A DNA stretch of 64,000 bases from Bolinopsis microptera (lineage: Eukaryota > Ctenophora > Tentaculata > Lobata > Bolinopsidae), in contig NC_087076.1 of the NCBI RefSeq assembly GCF_026151205.1, positions 10,828,902-10,892,901 on the forward strand, in the 5' to 3' direction. Position 1 is the first letter of the stretch, and the number at the start of each line of letters is the position of its first letter. Position numbers and translations under genes: made by a program. The notes under the pieces are model-generated. The model made no database searches. It saw only the letters and a program-made list of their open reading frames with translations, and was not told the origin of the DNA. Below, in pieces: positions 54,201 to 64,000 of the stretch.

Positions 54201-54945
54201 AGGTTCACGATCTATGTAAGTAGCACGGTGATGTTCGTTACATAACACGAAGAATCGTTTGGAGTTGTTCTCGATTATCGTTCGGATTCTCTTGTACAGT
54301 GAATCGTTGAGATGCCTCACCTAGAATTACAAAGTGATAAGTCATATAAATTATACAGATTTGAAAGTTTTAATCGGGGCCAATCAAGTTTGGTAATCCC
54401 GGTATTACACTTAAATCGATTATTGAGAGTTATTAATTCAATTAGATCATCTCTGATGAATGAGTTCCCTCGTATTACTTCATTAGGAATTTAGCAAAGA
54501 TAATTGGTTATTTACCTCTTGGAGGACAGTTTGAAGGACGATTACATCAGTGATGTTGTGATCTTCTAGGAAATCTATCTGAAAACAAGGTAATCAGCGT
54601 CTGAGACTAACAAAAACTTCTTTGAACGAAAAAAACGTTTAAAGTTTTCATACGAAGACAAGAATGAGCGATTAAAAGATTTGTTCTGACTTAAGTAAAC
54701 CGACGAATCGCAGTAGAAATTACCTGATGTAGGGCTACATTGGTATCAATAACCAGGTAGTGAGGTTTAGGTACAATAGAAGACTCAGCATTCTGCTTTA
54801 CACACAACTTGGCAGGGGACAAATTAGGGCAAACGCCACAGAGCAAACTTCCACAGGACAGATCATCTCGCAGGTAGTGCTCTCGTACTACTTTTATAAT
54901 ATTCCCCCTCTTCGTTTTCTTAACAAATGTCTTAGCTTTCAGCAT
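48243..54945 (-). CDS. DIS3: Exosome ribonuclease DIS3 (RRP44)
   Basis: Fourteen exons join to 949 aa (human 958): 54945-54724, 54578-54516, 54320-54045, 53882-53722, 53533-53371, 53121-52706, 52502-52334, 52134-51935, 50554-50350, 50216-49856, 49695-49532, 49315-49149, 48772-48643 and 48395-48243. The N-terminal cysteine motif (CGSLLCGVC) and PIN nuclease ([21 protein letters not shown]) are complete. Cold-shock domains follow ([29 protein letters not shown]), then the RNB exonuclease centre [12 protein letters not shown] with aspartates at about 468, 474, 476 and 477. Next come GGT...ERRIDMVPE-type [25 protein letters not shown] and a C-terminal S1 domain. All catalytic residues I can check are present, so both nucleases should be active. 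Intron 8 carries a 26-bp minisatellite. The start ATG directly follows CCCTTCTAAG. FAM98 follows 553 bases downstream. Confidence 0.96.
51309..51925. repeat. 26-bp minisatellite in DIS3 intron 8
   Basis: About 23.7 copies of an AT-rich 26-base unit (ATAGATATTAAAATACTAAT plus TATTTA), with units alternating between TTAAAA and TTACAA at one position. On the gene's strand it starts only about 10 bases inside the intron after the exon 8 donor (exon ends 51935). Confidence 0.95.
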
Positions 54946-55587
54946 CTTAGAAGGGTATAATGAGCACGTGTAACTCTGGCTCTGTGATCCTTGGCTACAT
55001 ATGGTCGGCTTCCGATGTGAGCTGAATAGTTAGTTAGACTGCAATTAGGAGTGGTGTAATTAAGTAAATATAATACATGTCAGGGAGTGTATTGTAACAT
55101 TTGGGTGTACAACAGGATGTTCCCCACACTCGTTATAATAATGTCGTCAATTTCCCGTACATCTGATTAATATGGTGCACTTTACTTTGGGGAGAGCTGC
55201 TGTTTGTCAACTTTTGGTATTTGTAAATGAGAAACGAAACAAGGTCCTTCTAAATAGCGGCTAATGCCTACAAAGTAATTTAGAAATTACATGTGTATTA
55301 ACTTTAACATCTCATAAAATTGAGAACCTGCTCATCTTGTAGTCATTATATATCATCCTAGATAAATGGAAACTAGTACAAATAAAGCTTCTCCATTGCT
55401 AGACTGGTATATTAGTGCCTTAGCAGCTAGTTGCTCTTAGATAACGATGTTCAAATAAATTTATTTATTATGGAAACCCTGCCAAACTACAAATTAACCA
55501 ACAACAAATAAAATATCGTACGGACTTGAATCGCCAGAAATCCAACAATATTTACAAATCACATTTATCAATAATATCTGAAACGTT

Positions 55588-56202
55588 CTAGTCCATCCTT
55601 GCCTTGAGCTCCCTTTTGGTAATTTTATTGGCCTCAATAATGTACACAACACCACCCCATCCACTGTATGCGTCTCTGTCTTGAGCATTTAGGAGACATT
55701 GGGAAATAGTTTCGAACAGTTGATCTGGTTCCATTTCTGGCTTGTAGAGAGTCTCACACATACCATACAGCTGTTCCAGACAAGTTCCAGCGACTACGAA
55801 ATCGTTAGTTACCATCGGACATCCTATCAGATCAGTTGAAGCGATGAATGGTTCGTTTTTTTCGTCAAGTCCAGCGATAACTGGTTCAATAAAATAGGGA
55901 CCAAATCTACGTTGGTAGAGGAAATTTGAGACCATACTGAGGAAGGTTTTAGGACTGAGTTCTCTGTCTTCCGATAAACTGTAGAGATTTGTGTGGAATT
56001 TCAGTTCGTTAGCAAAGGTCATGACGTCTGTGGCCAATCCAGGCAGACCAATAAATAGTTTCTTGCCCATGGGGAATATCTTCTGAAAGTCGCAAGATAC
56101 AGTCTGAAATCGAATACCAAGTCTTTTGTCTGCTGCGATAGCCACGCAGTTCTTGCCTTTCATGGCAACCACGGAGGCACCATTGTATTCTAAAATAGAC
56201 AT
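55588..56202 (-). CDS. PSMB3: 20S proteasome subunit beta type-3
   Basis: A single-exon 204-residue protein, close to the usual 205. Family features are [20 protein letters not shown] at the N-terminus, [25 protein letters not shown], and the C-terminal [14 protein letters not shown]. Beta-3 is a structural, non-proteolytic subunit; there is no N-terminal propeptide ending in a catalytic threonine, consistent with that. The start is the only good one and is preceded by CTATTTTACAG|GTATC, an acceptor five bases upstream. Several overlapping AATAAA signals are present downstream (55456-55470, on the minus strand). It lies 545 bases after ZFR and 642 bases before DIS3. Confidence 0.96.
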   Translation of the reverse strand: MSILEYNGASVVAMKGKNCVAIAADKRLGIRFQTVSCDFQKIFPMGKKLFIGLPGLATDVMTFANELKFHTNLYSLSEDRELSPKTFLSMVSNFLYQRRFGPYFIEPVIAGLDEKNEPFIASTDLIGCPMVTNDFVVAGTCLEQLYGMCETLYKPEMEPDQLFETISQCLLNAQDRDAYSGWGGVVYIIEANKITKRELKARMD

Positions 56203-56746
56203 GATACCTGTAAAATAGGGTGTTAGAATGTTAAACTATCATATCCAGAAAATTCGAACAGGGTCGCTTAGAAGATTTTAAATGTGGGAAATGTATAATC
56301 AAGACCGATCAAGAGTGATCGAAATTTCATTGAATTAAATTACGTTGAATTAAGTGACTGTAATTGTTTTAACATCATAATGAATCAAAGTTACTCCCTC
56401 TTAGTAAAACAAAATAATTAATAACGAATTTCAGTTGTGTCGATGAATATTAAACAATTATTAAGTTCGACTATGTATTAATAAAAGAATAAATTACAGC
56501 TCACACTGCCATACATCATCGCTCTTAAACGTCTAGAAATACTTGAGAAACAAACAAGCAGTGTACACTTAACAACCGAAAAGTAGTCAGAGCAGAGCTG
56601 TGCAAGGTAAATTGAAAAATATTTTCTATAGAAAACAAAATTAACGAGAAACAGTTGCAATCTGTGTCAATTTATTTTAAAGCAGTTATGTTCAACGCTT
56701 TTAAGTGCAGCCAATTTTTGGCAAAATCTGATAAAGTTCAATAAGT

Positions 56747-59700
56747 TCAACTCTTCTGTTTGAAACTGCTGGGTGCAGCTGACCTAGGAACTTGACCCAG
56801 GTTCTTGAGCGCAGGAGGTTGAGCAATTCCGAGGATCTTATAGAGTTGGTTGTAGACCATGAGTCTGAGAGCATACTGCGCACTGGCGGTCAAATCCTCA
56901 CGCTCCTGGTTAGTCAAGTAGGCCAGAACGTCAACTGACTCCTTCTCACAAGGGTCGTTCAGTCCAGGGCTGTTCAACAACAGGAATCCTGAAGCAAAGA
57001 GCTCAAAGACTCTCCGCAGGACCTCTGGAGGAGAGAACTGTGGGGGTTGGCTTGAGTAACCCTTAGTTCGGGCACATCTCTCCACTAGGAGTTCCAGTGA
57101 CCAAGTTGATAGAGGACTCCACGCGGGAATACGTTTACTGAGATCTTTAAGCAGCTGAAGGACAACAATCAGACTGACAGACATGCGGGATTCAAACCAT
57201 TTAGTTTGACGAAGCAGGCCTAAGACATCGAGACAAGCCTTTCTTTCTAAAACTCTGCTGGATTTCTCTTCAGCTAGAATGCTCTCGTTGACTTCCTCTT
57301 CTCTGAACACAGCGGACGTTATGCTTATCTTCACCTCCACAGCAACTGGTTCAGTTCTCTTGACAAATATGGTTACTTGGGAGATGTCACTAGCCAGCAC
57401 AACATCTAAAGCATCTTCTGTTTCAGCAAACTTCATTTTTAATTTCATAAAAATCTTCTCAAAGAATTCGATGGAGGGCTTTTTGACACAGAATACTGCT
57501 AGAACACCCTCAATCTTGGACTTCATGATGGAATGTTTTGGAAGGTCCCCAATTCTGATACAGCTTTTGATGACCAAATGATCATCTTCAATTATGGCTG
57601 GGACCGCAGCGATGGTCTCCTCGGCATCCATATTTTCCTCAGTCTCTGCACCAGTTGTTTCTGTTGCTTCTGGATCTGAATTTTCAACTTCTGGAGCTAA
57701 CTCTTCACCTTCTGGAGCCGGAGCTGGTTCTGATTCAACAGTGTCGTCTGCTGCAGTATTTTTAGCTTTCCAAGCTTTATACTCAGGTGTTTGCATGTGT
57801 TCTTCATCAAGCTCTTCTGATATAAGTTCTATAGTGTCCTCAGTCAGTTTCATAAGCTTTTCCAGTTCAGCAATCTCTGTTTTACTAGGCTGCAACTGGC
57901 TATGTTTGGTGTGGATCAAGTTAGCATCGTGGTTGTTGAGAAGCTTTCTGGAGTTATCCCGAGCAGGTGGTGGTGGTGGAGGACGGGGGCGAGGGGGTGG
58001 TGGAGGTGGAGCTATTCCCAGTCTCTCACATCTCTGTCTTTCTTGTATGTACCATTGTCGGTGCTCCTCCTCTTGTCGTTTTATGCCTTCAATGTAGCGA
58101 TACCATCTCTCTTCCTCCCGGTACTGGCTCCACTCTGATTCTAGTTGTCGCTGTTCGGCCTCCCAAATCTGAAATGAAATGGGCGTTTATTTCAATGATT
58201 AGTACGTGTTTACAACAACTTATGACTTATGATAAGGGCCGAAAAGTGGGATATAATATTTACAAATCTGTAGTGATGTTGCTACATGTAACTTGTGTTG
58301 TAAATTATGTAACTTATTTGTTTTGAAGAATTTGGTGCATACTGCAATAGCCACTTGTGTTTTGCTTTACAAGTAGCAACATCAATGTAAACTTTCTTAA
58401 AGTTGGTCGGAATATAACTAGAAATCCTAGAATTCTTAAATGAATATGTTTTAGAACCGAAAAATTAGGTACATGAGCAGCAGGTTACGTAGTATTAATA
58501 AAACCTTGAATTCACTATCTAATCTGGATGTTTTAGCCTCTTTACGAGATATCCTCTTTTTAGCAGCTAGCAGGCAGCTTTTCAGTCGTTTACTGGGCTG
58601 CATTTCAACAAACATTTCAGGATCGTATTTCTGTTTGTAAGCAAGTCTATGTCTTCTGCCCTTAACGTGGAGTGCTCTTGAATTAAGGTCTGTTATCTCA
58701 CAGTCACATAGCGTGCAGCGATAGGACACTCCGCTACTGGATGTTACCGTTTCCATCAGTTCCTCTCCAACTACCATGCTATCAGAACTTTGGAAGCTTG
58801 AATTTGGAAGTAAGTTATCGTTCACTGGCATGTTTTGTTTCTGACGTTCATTGACCTTTTTTAAATGTCTGTTTCCGTTAACATGGCTGTTAAATGAATC
58901 TAAACTTGTGCACTCGACTGAACAAAGTTCACAATTCCACGGTTGTTTCGATGAAGCAGAATCACGACTGAGGTGAGCAACTTTTCTTTTGTGAAGAGCT
59001 CCAGAAAAGTGGCTATAAACGGAAGCTTTAGTCGCACAAGTAACTTTACAAATGTCACAAAACTCGGGGGTAGGCTTTTGTCTCACTCTTTTGCCACGGT
59101 CATGAGTGTAAGATTCTAGATTTGATTCAGCAGTCAGGGGTATTTCTGGCTGAGCAATTATAACGGCATTGTTAGGGGTAACAATAGAATCGACAATAGA
59201 GACTTGCAGAGGATTGTAGATTGCACCAACGATAGGAGATGCGGTCACGTAACCAGGTGAAGTGTATGTCACATCTACAGTAGCTGACCCAACAGGTCTG
59301 TCAATGTAGAGGGCAGGACTGGCCACGTAGGTGCTGTAACTTGAGGTGTGGGCTCCATACGAGGTATTGTAGGTAGAGATTACAGTTTCAACAGGAGCTT
59401 CAACAGGAGGGATCGCGTTTTGTATTAGGGTAGCTGGCCCCCAGTATGGAGCGTAAGACATTAACCTATAGATTAGGGTTTCACAATTTGTGGATATCAA
59501 AATGAGTTAGATTTGTGGATATTTGTGGATAAACCAGAGTCGAGGGTGGCCGAAAAGTTGTGACACGCATATTTGGATATCTAGCTCTACTATCATTAAC
59601 ATTTAACAACTAACAAATCTTTGTGATCTGAGAATTTTGTAATTATCTAGATCGTCTTCACATATTCGAATTTCAAGAGTTTTTAAAAAACATTGCCCTT

Positions 59701-61072
59701 TCGATTTTTGTTATTCAGATATAATATGGCGTGTAAGCTAGTGCTGCAAGTTTCAGTGCCTAAAAAATTACTGAATGTTCGATATCATTGCAATTAGGAT
59801 ATTGGAGGATGGCTAAAGCATCGTGCCTGTCAGGCTTTACTTACGTTTCAGGCTTTACTTACGGTTAATGTGTTAAACTGGCTATAATATGACAACAGAC
59901 AGCCCTATTTTTAGGAATTTGGTCACAACTTTTGGGCCCCAGAATATGACGAAAAATATTATTAGTGATAAATGATCCCAACAAGATTTTTAATTTTCGA
60001 ACTTGACAGCTCTTAAAAACGAATTACCTTAATAGACGAAATGAGCTTTTTGAACTTATTAAGATACAATGATGAGATAACGAACTTAGCATAAAATTAA
60101 AAAGGAGACAATATTCGAATTATAGGAATAATACTGATTGGTTTGGCTAACCTCTTTGTAAGAGCCGTTATCCTCCATACCAGAGTCTGATCTCTTTGAA
60201 CCCCCACGATATCCTCCTCTCCCACCTCTCGCATTGTGAGCCATCTTCTGTCGCTTGCTGGCTGGCAGATCCACCTTCAAAGTTTTATCGTACTTTTTCT
60301 TATATTCTAGTCTGTGACGTCGACCTTGAATATGAAATTCCTTGGCTGTGGCATCCATAAAGCTGCAATTGCACATGCTACAGAAAAATATGGTCCTCTT
60401 CGTCGTGGAATCATATTTGGTTTCTACGAATTCCTCCCCAACTTTTTCAGCTTTGTTTGTTGATTCTTCAGGGTTGAGAGGAGTAATATTATCAGGAATA
60501 GGCTTTCCAAGTCTCTTGTGCAGCTGAACTTTCTTATCATGCTTAGAACCTTTGATGTGGGCCTGAAAAGCTTCACTAGTAGTACTGGTTATGTCACAGA
60601 GAACACACTGGTAGAAACCAGATTTGGGAAGTTTGGGATCAGCATCGGCACCTTGCTCAGCTTTAGCGGCTTTCTTCAAATGCTTTGATCCATCCAGATG
60701 AGCTTTATATGTTGCAGCTGTTCCACATGTTATTTTGCAGATCTCACAGTAATGAACAGCCTGCACAGATCCAGCATTATAGCCTCCACGTCCGCGACCT
60801 CTTCCGCCGGTAGTCACGCGCCCAGTTGCCTTGTACTGGGCCTGCTTTATCTGATTCCAGTCTTGTGTGTAGTAAGTTACTTTTCCTGCAGGTTTAGAAT
60901 AGCTCGAAGCTGAAGGGTAAGAGACATTTGGGGTAGAGGTAGTATTGGATGTACTATATGTGACATATGATGGGTTTGCAGCACTGCTGCCAGCAGGATT
61001 GTATCCTGGTATTAAGCTGTTTTTCGCCTTGCTATAAGTACCACCGGCACTACTACTACCCCAATAGCTCAT
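56747..61072 (-). CDS. ZFR: Zinc-finger RNA-binding protein ZFR, isoform from the distal exon
   Basis: Exon A1 (61072-60152, 307 codons, phase 0) joins the large exon 58168-56747 (473 codons) for 780 aa. A1 encodes a Gly/Ser/Tyr-rich start (MSYWGSSSAGG) and three U1-type C2H2 fingers (YCEICKITC, YQCVLCDITS, FFCSMCNCSF, each ending H-x5-H). These bind double-stranded RNA in this family. An RGG stretch (GRGGRGGYRGG) follows. The second exon has a glutamate/arginine-rich helix (WEAEQRQLESEWSQYREEE), a proline run, acidic linker and a full DZF dimerisation domain, starting near VIKSCIRIGDLPKHS and ending LYKILGIAQPP. The ZFR/ILF2/ILF3 family acts in nuclear RNA processing. ATG follows CTTCTTTAG|GTAATAA. 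A second possible first exon lies in the intron (58505-59461). Human ZFR is longer (N-terminal low complexity). Confidence 0.88.
58505..59461 (-). CDS. Alternative ZFR first coding exon (or nested paralogue) with three zinc fingers
   Basis: A frame from ATG 59461 starts MSYAPYWGPATL, like MSYWGSS of exon A1, and encodes three U1-type fingers (FCDICKVTC, WNCELCSVEC, YRCTLCDCEI) in the same order as A1. It then gives RLAYKQKYDPEMFVEMQPSKR, parallel to A1's RLEYKKKYDKTLKVDLPASKR. It can end at SEFK with a donor AAG|GTTTTA (exon end 58505), giving exactly 319 codons in phase 0, compatible with the shared DZF exon at 58168. Without splicing the frame stops at 58451. An acceptor (AATCTATAG|GTTA) precedes its ATG. 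So A1 and A2 may be mutually exclusive alternatives, or A2 may be a tandem-duplicated fragment. Divergence is large, so the duplication is old. Confidence 0.65.
59462..60151. other. ZFR intron between the two finger exons
   Basis: About 690 bases with no coding frame. If exon A2 is a true first exon, its promoter or acceptor lies in the left part. Confidence 0.4.
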
Positions 61073-61793
61073 TTATTACCTAAAGAAGTAAAGGATTACC
61101 TTCAAATAAAAGATTTCATAAGAGCATGGACATTTAATTCAACACATTGCGGTAACTAACATTCATACTTTATCACTGCAATTGAACAGGCTGTTACCTG
61201 ACTCGTTTGACTTTAGATAGAAATTTTGATGTGTTCTTTTATTTACAGGTTACCCTTAAGATTAAAGATGCCCAATATACCAGCATGTGATATTCATAAG
61301 TTTAGTAGTTTGCAGATGAAAAACAGCTTGACCATAGGATTTTGAAGATGCAAATAAACTCGAATATCATATTATCAGAATTAGAAAAAAATGCCATAGA
61401 AAGCTATTCAAATACATGTTAACTGAACGAAAATCTCACCATGACATTTCAACGAAATCTTATGATTCAAAACTCATCAGCTTTAAAAAGTAATTCTTAT
61501 TAGACTCTCAGCCCCATTCCATGTGTTAACAATGTAATCTAAGATTTGGAATGACCAGTTCAATTACCACATCACAATCTCATAACAATTTATCTATAAA
61601 TAACTAAGCTTGCCGATTTTAGGCATTGACAGTAAACATTTTTCAAGATAAAACCTAAACCTTAGAAAAAATTCATCCACTTATAAATTAGAGAACGTCC
61701 AAATGTTGCTATGATATAAAGTTTATTTACTAATAAACGTGAAGCAATGCTTGCATTGTTCTATATAAAAATCTAGTTCAAGTCACTGTGGAT
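61073..61793 (-). other. Intercistronic region, VDAC to ZFR
   Basis: About 720 AT-rich bases between minus-strand neighbours. It includes the VDAC polyadenylation signal AATAAA (minus strand, 61727-61722) and, next to ZFR, the TTTACTTCTTTAG acceptor. Confidence 0.5.
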
Positions 61794-62630
61794 TTAGAGG
61801 CTGGCTTCAAGGGAGATTCCATGACTTAAACCGGTCAGGGTTTTGGCGTTAACCTGGTTGGAGAATGTAGCCTCCAGCCATGGCTTCACTTTGTGGGTAA
61901 CGGAGAGGGTGGTCTTTCCGCTGCAGTCGATCTTCATCCTCAGAGCAGTGGCTTTGTCAAGAGTGTGTTTGGCACCAAAGTTGAAAGCACATCCGTTGGT
62001 CTGGTTGTTCCAGTTCAATGAAGCAGCAACTTCAGTATCATCATTTACTTTGTGATGGACAAGTCCTTCAAACAGGGATAGATCTTTCACGAATCCAACA
62101 AAGCTGAAATCGTTCTGAGAGTAGCCAACAGCGAGGGTGTTCTTGGTGAGCTTAGACTTTTCTGTGTCGAATGCAACCTCAACACCTCCTTGTACTCCAC
62201 TGTATTCTCCGACAGCTGTGGCGTTCAAAGTTGGTCCAGCAAGGTCAAGGTTAGCATTGAAGGTTCCATTGAAACAGTCCGTTTTGTATGCTGTTTTGGC
62301 AACAGCACCCTTCTTTCCCGAGGCAGCATTAACAACTACCTCAAGGTCGAGTTTGAGTCCTTTGCAAATCTTATCTTCGACAATAAGATTAGTTTTGGTC
62401 ACATTCTCAGAAGTCCATTTCTCCTTGAGAGTAAATCCCTCGGAGGGAGAACCAGATGTCTCAAATGAAGCGACGAGAGCATCGTTCTTCATTTCGAAGG
62501 TAGGGCTCAGAGAAATACCAGATGATGTCTTGGTTTTCACGGTCAGTTTGTTGCTGCCGATGGAGAAACCCTTGTTGAACACATCTTTGGCAACCTTTCC
62601 AAGGTCAGAGAATGTTGGTGGGACAACCAT
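61794..62630 (-). CDS. VDAC: Voltage-dependent anion channel (mitochondrial porin)
   Basis: A single coding exon of 278 residues (human VDACs about 283). The start at 62630 gives MVVPPTFSDLGKVAKDVFNKG, the canonical N-terminal helix; a longer upstream reading is ignored because an acceptor CTCATTTCAG lies 13 bases before this ATG. The alternating beta-strand pattern of the 19-strand barrel runs throughout. The conserved GLK motif (KGLKLDLE) is present near residue 90, with KTAYKTDCFNG and NTLAVGYSQNDF further along. Localises to the mitochondrial outer membrane and passes metabolites such as ATP/ADP. AATAAA follows about 70 bases after the stop. It is the first of five head-to-tail minus-strand genes. 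Confidence 0.95.
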   Translation of the reverse strand: MVVPPTFSDLGKVAKDVFNKGFSIGSNKLTVKTKTSSGISLSPTFEMKNDALVASFETSGSPSEGFTLKEKWTSENVTKTNLIVEDKICKGLKLDLEVVVNAASGKKGAVAKTAYKTDCFNGTFNANLDLAGPTLNATAVGEYSGVQGGVEVAFDTEKSKLTKNTLAVGYSQNDFSFVGFVKDLSLFEGLVHHKVNDDTEVAASLNWNNQTNGCAFNFGAKHTLDKATALRMKIDCSGKTTLSVTHKVKPWLEATFSNQVNAKTLTGLSHGISLEASL

Positions 62631-62659
62631 GATGCTAAGAGAGCTGAAATGAGAGTAAT

Positions 62660-63882
62660 TAGTTACAATTAAGTACATAATTCATTATTCAATAAATTTA
62701 CATATAACTAAGACCAATGTGTGAAACTAAGGGAAAGATACGTTCATCTGAAAGTTCAATGAAAACTGATACTGTCCCAGAACAAAAACGAAGACATTTT
62801 TTTAATCACAAGGTTGACGAGATATCAGTGAGTTAGTCAAGACACTAAATTCTGTGTAGAAAATTAGAATTTTAATTTCATTTTGTGGACAAGTTAAACA
62901 TTGAGATGGTTTATTAGAACTAAACCTACAGTATGAATAAGGGCGTGGAAACACTCTTTAATGAAGTAATAAACACGAGTAGAAAGTTATGTAAATATAT
63001 ACTCAGCATGAGCGCCTCAGAAAGTTAAATTACAATGTATTAAAACATACAATACACATATAGGGAGTAGTTAAGGATCCATTGAATCCATGCAATCTCC
63101 TCAAATAACTCAGCCAGATGATAGCATAGGAAACTTAATTGAGGGGCAGAATCAAAAATTAGTTCTTTAAACAAATTGAAATAGGCTAAACAATACTGGT
63201 AGGATGTAATGAAAACGCGTTGACTAAACAGCTTAGAAACCGGTTCGGCACGAAAGTTTAAGGGGGCATACACCAAAACAGTGGTTTGTGCCGTCCAGAC
63301 CAAATGACCTCATAGGCAGTTCAGTGACCTTCTAGCGCACCGTTTCCACACCAAAAAAAATTATTTTGAGAATACCCATTTTTGTAATCGACCATTTCCT
63401 GGTTAAGAGTGCATTTTCGGAAAAAATTATTTTGTGGTTGAGACGCTATAAGTTAATCATTTCTTGCGGTATCGGGTTGAAATTTTGCTCGCCGTTTATT
63501 CACATCTATTTCAAGGTGTGTGTAAAATCTTGATATCGTATCTAAAAAGGCTGGTGTGTTATGAATTTTTAAAGTCAAAAAGCTAAAATTGTCCTTTTCA
63601 GGCTTATTTTAACAAAAAGTCAGTCAGGGAAGATCGGATTATTTGATGCTTGACATCAAATTGTTCTCTGAATTCTGGCGCAGTTTTTGATGCCCTCAAA
63701 AATGTTTTTACTCATTCACCTTCTGATCTATTGGACCTCAAAGCCAAACAACAAATTAAGACACATTTTTCGTTTTTAATATTTACCGATTTTTCCAAAA
63801 TTTTGATAGGAATGTGCTAGTGACTTTTTGAAGGGTGCAAAATAACCGCAACTAGCACATTTATATATGAGTTATGAACAAA
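62660..63882. other. Upstream region of VDAC, no gene recognised
   Basis: The promoter or outron of VDAC is expected here. No coding frame is credible. From about 63340 the sequence has a different character and leads into a long hairpin at the window end, probably part of a repeat that continues outside. Confidence 0.4.
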
Positions 63883-64000
63883 AAAACACCCTAAAATGCT
63901 TCCCTTTGAAGTTATGGGAGAGAATGTGATTTTTTGGCTTTGCAGATAAAAAATCACATTCTCTCCCATAACTTCAAAGGGAAGCATTTTAGGGTGTTTT
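63883..64000. repeat. Perfect inverted repeat at the window end
   Basis: Arms 63883-63935 and 63948-64000 (53 bp, no mismatch seen) flank a 12-base loop (GGCTTTGCAGAT). The right arm reaches the last base of the window, so the inverted repeat may extend further outside. Confidence 0.9.

Noticed and set aside
57594-58097. Serine/glycine-rich plus-strand frame
   Set aside because: Antisense of the ZFR acidic and proline-rich linker.

Overview
This is nuclear DNA from an invertebrate animal: AT-rich, with split genes using GT-AG introns, animal housekeeping genes (DIS3, DDX55, DIMT1, FAM98, ZFR, PSMB3, VDAC, MRPL27), homeobox and C2H2 zinc-finger genes, and many retrotransposon fragments and short inverted-repeat elements. 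No gene identifies the species. Coding introns are mostly 50-900 bp. Frequent AG acceptors directly before start codons, together with the mix of L2/CR1-like and restriction-endonuclease-type reverse transcriptases, would suit a cnidarian or another early-branching or trans-splicing animal, but that is inference.

Layout. 1-10 kb is repeat-dominated: a hAT-like miniature element (1666-1955), two direct copies of an about 1 kb repeat (2310-3346 and 8200-9081), and between them a 3.6 kb inverted repeat (3355-6977) plus three copies of a hairpin-bearing element. A secreted pentraxin/LamG coiled-coil gene (minus strand, 10039-11743) has a canonical heat-shock element just upstream. 13.8-16.8 kb holds a C2H2 zinc-finger gene and its decayed tandem copy. 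17.5-18.7 kb has nearly perfect palindromes attached to a GC-rich repeat family. 19-24 kb carries two retrotransposon remnants in opposite orientation.

From 26.3 kb the window is gene-dense. On the plus strand DDX55, MRPL27, a large zinc-finger gene and DIMT1 follow head to tail. On the minus strand VDAC, ZFR, PSMB3, DIS3 and FAM98 follow head to tail and converge on DIMT1. Exon chains could be joined in frame to full-length products for DDX55 (537 aa), MRPL27 (133 aa), DIMT1 (312 aa), FAM98 (429 aa), DIS3 (949 aa) and ZFR (780 aa). Most of these genes act in RNA processing, ribosome assembly or protein turnover: DDX55 and DIMT1 in pre-rRNA maturation, DIS3 in the exosome, FAM98 in the tRNA-ligase complex, ZFR in RNA binding, MRPL27 in the mitochondrial ribosome. 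Nearly every start codon in both clusters lies within about 40 bases of a pyrimidine-rich AG, which raises the possibility of polycistronic transcription resolved by spliced-leader trans-splicing.

Other notable structures are a minisatellite in DDX55 that repeats the exon's own 5' splice site 30 times, a pair of divergent homeobox genes nested in a 5.3 kb DDX55 intron (one frameshifted), and two alternative ZFR first coding exons, each with three zinc fingers in the same splice phase. All coordinates and splice sites were read by eye; none was tested against transcripts or databases.
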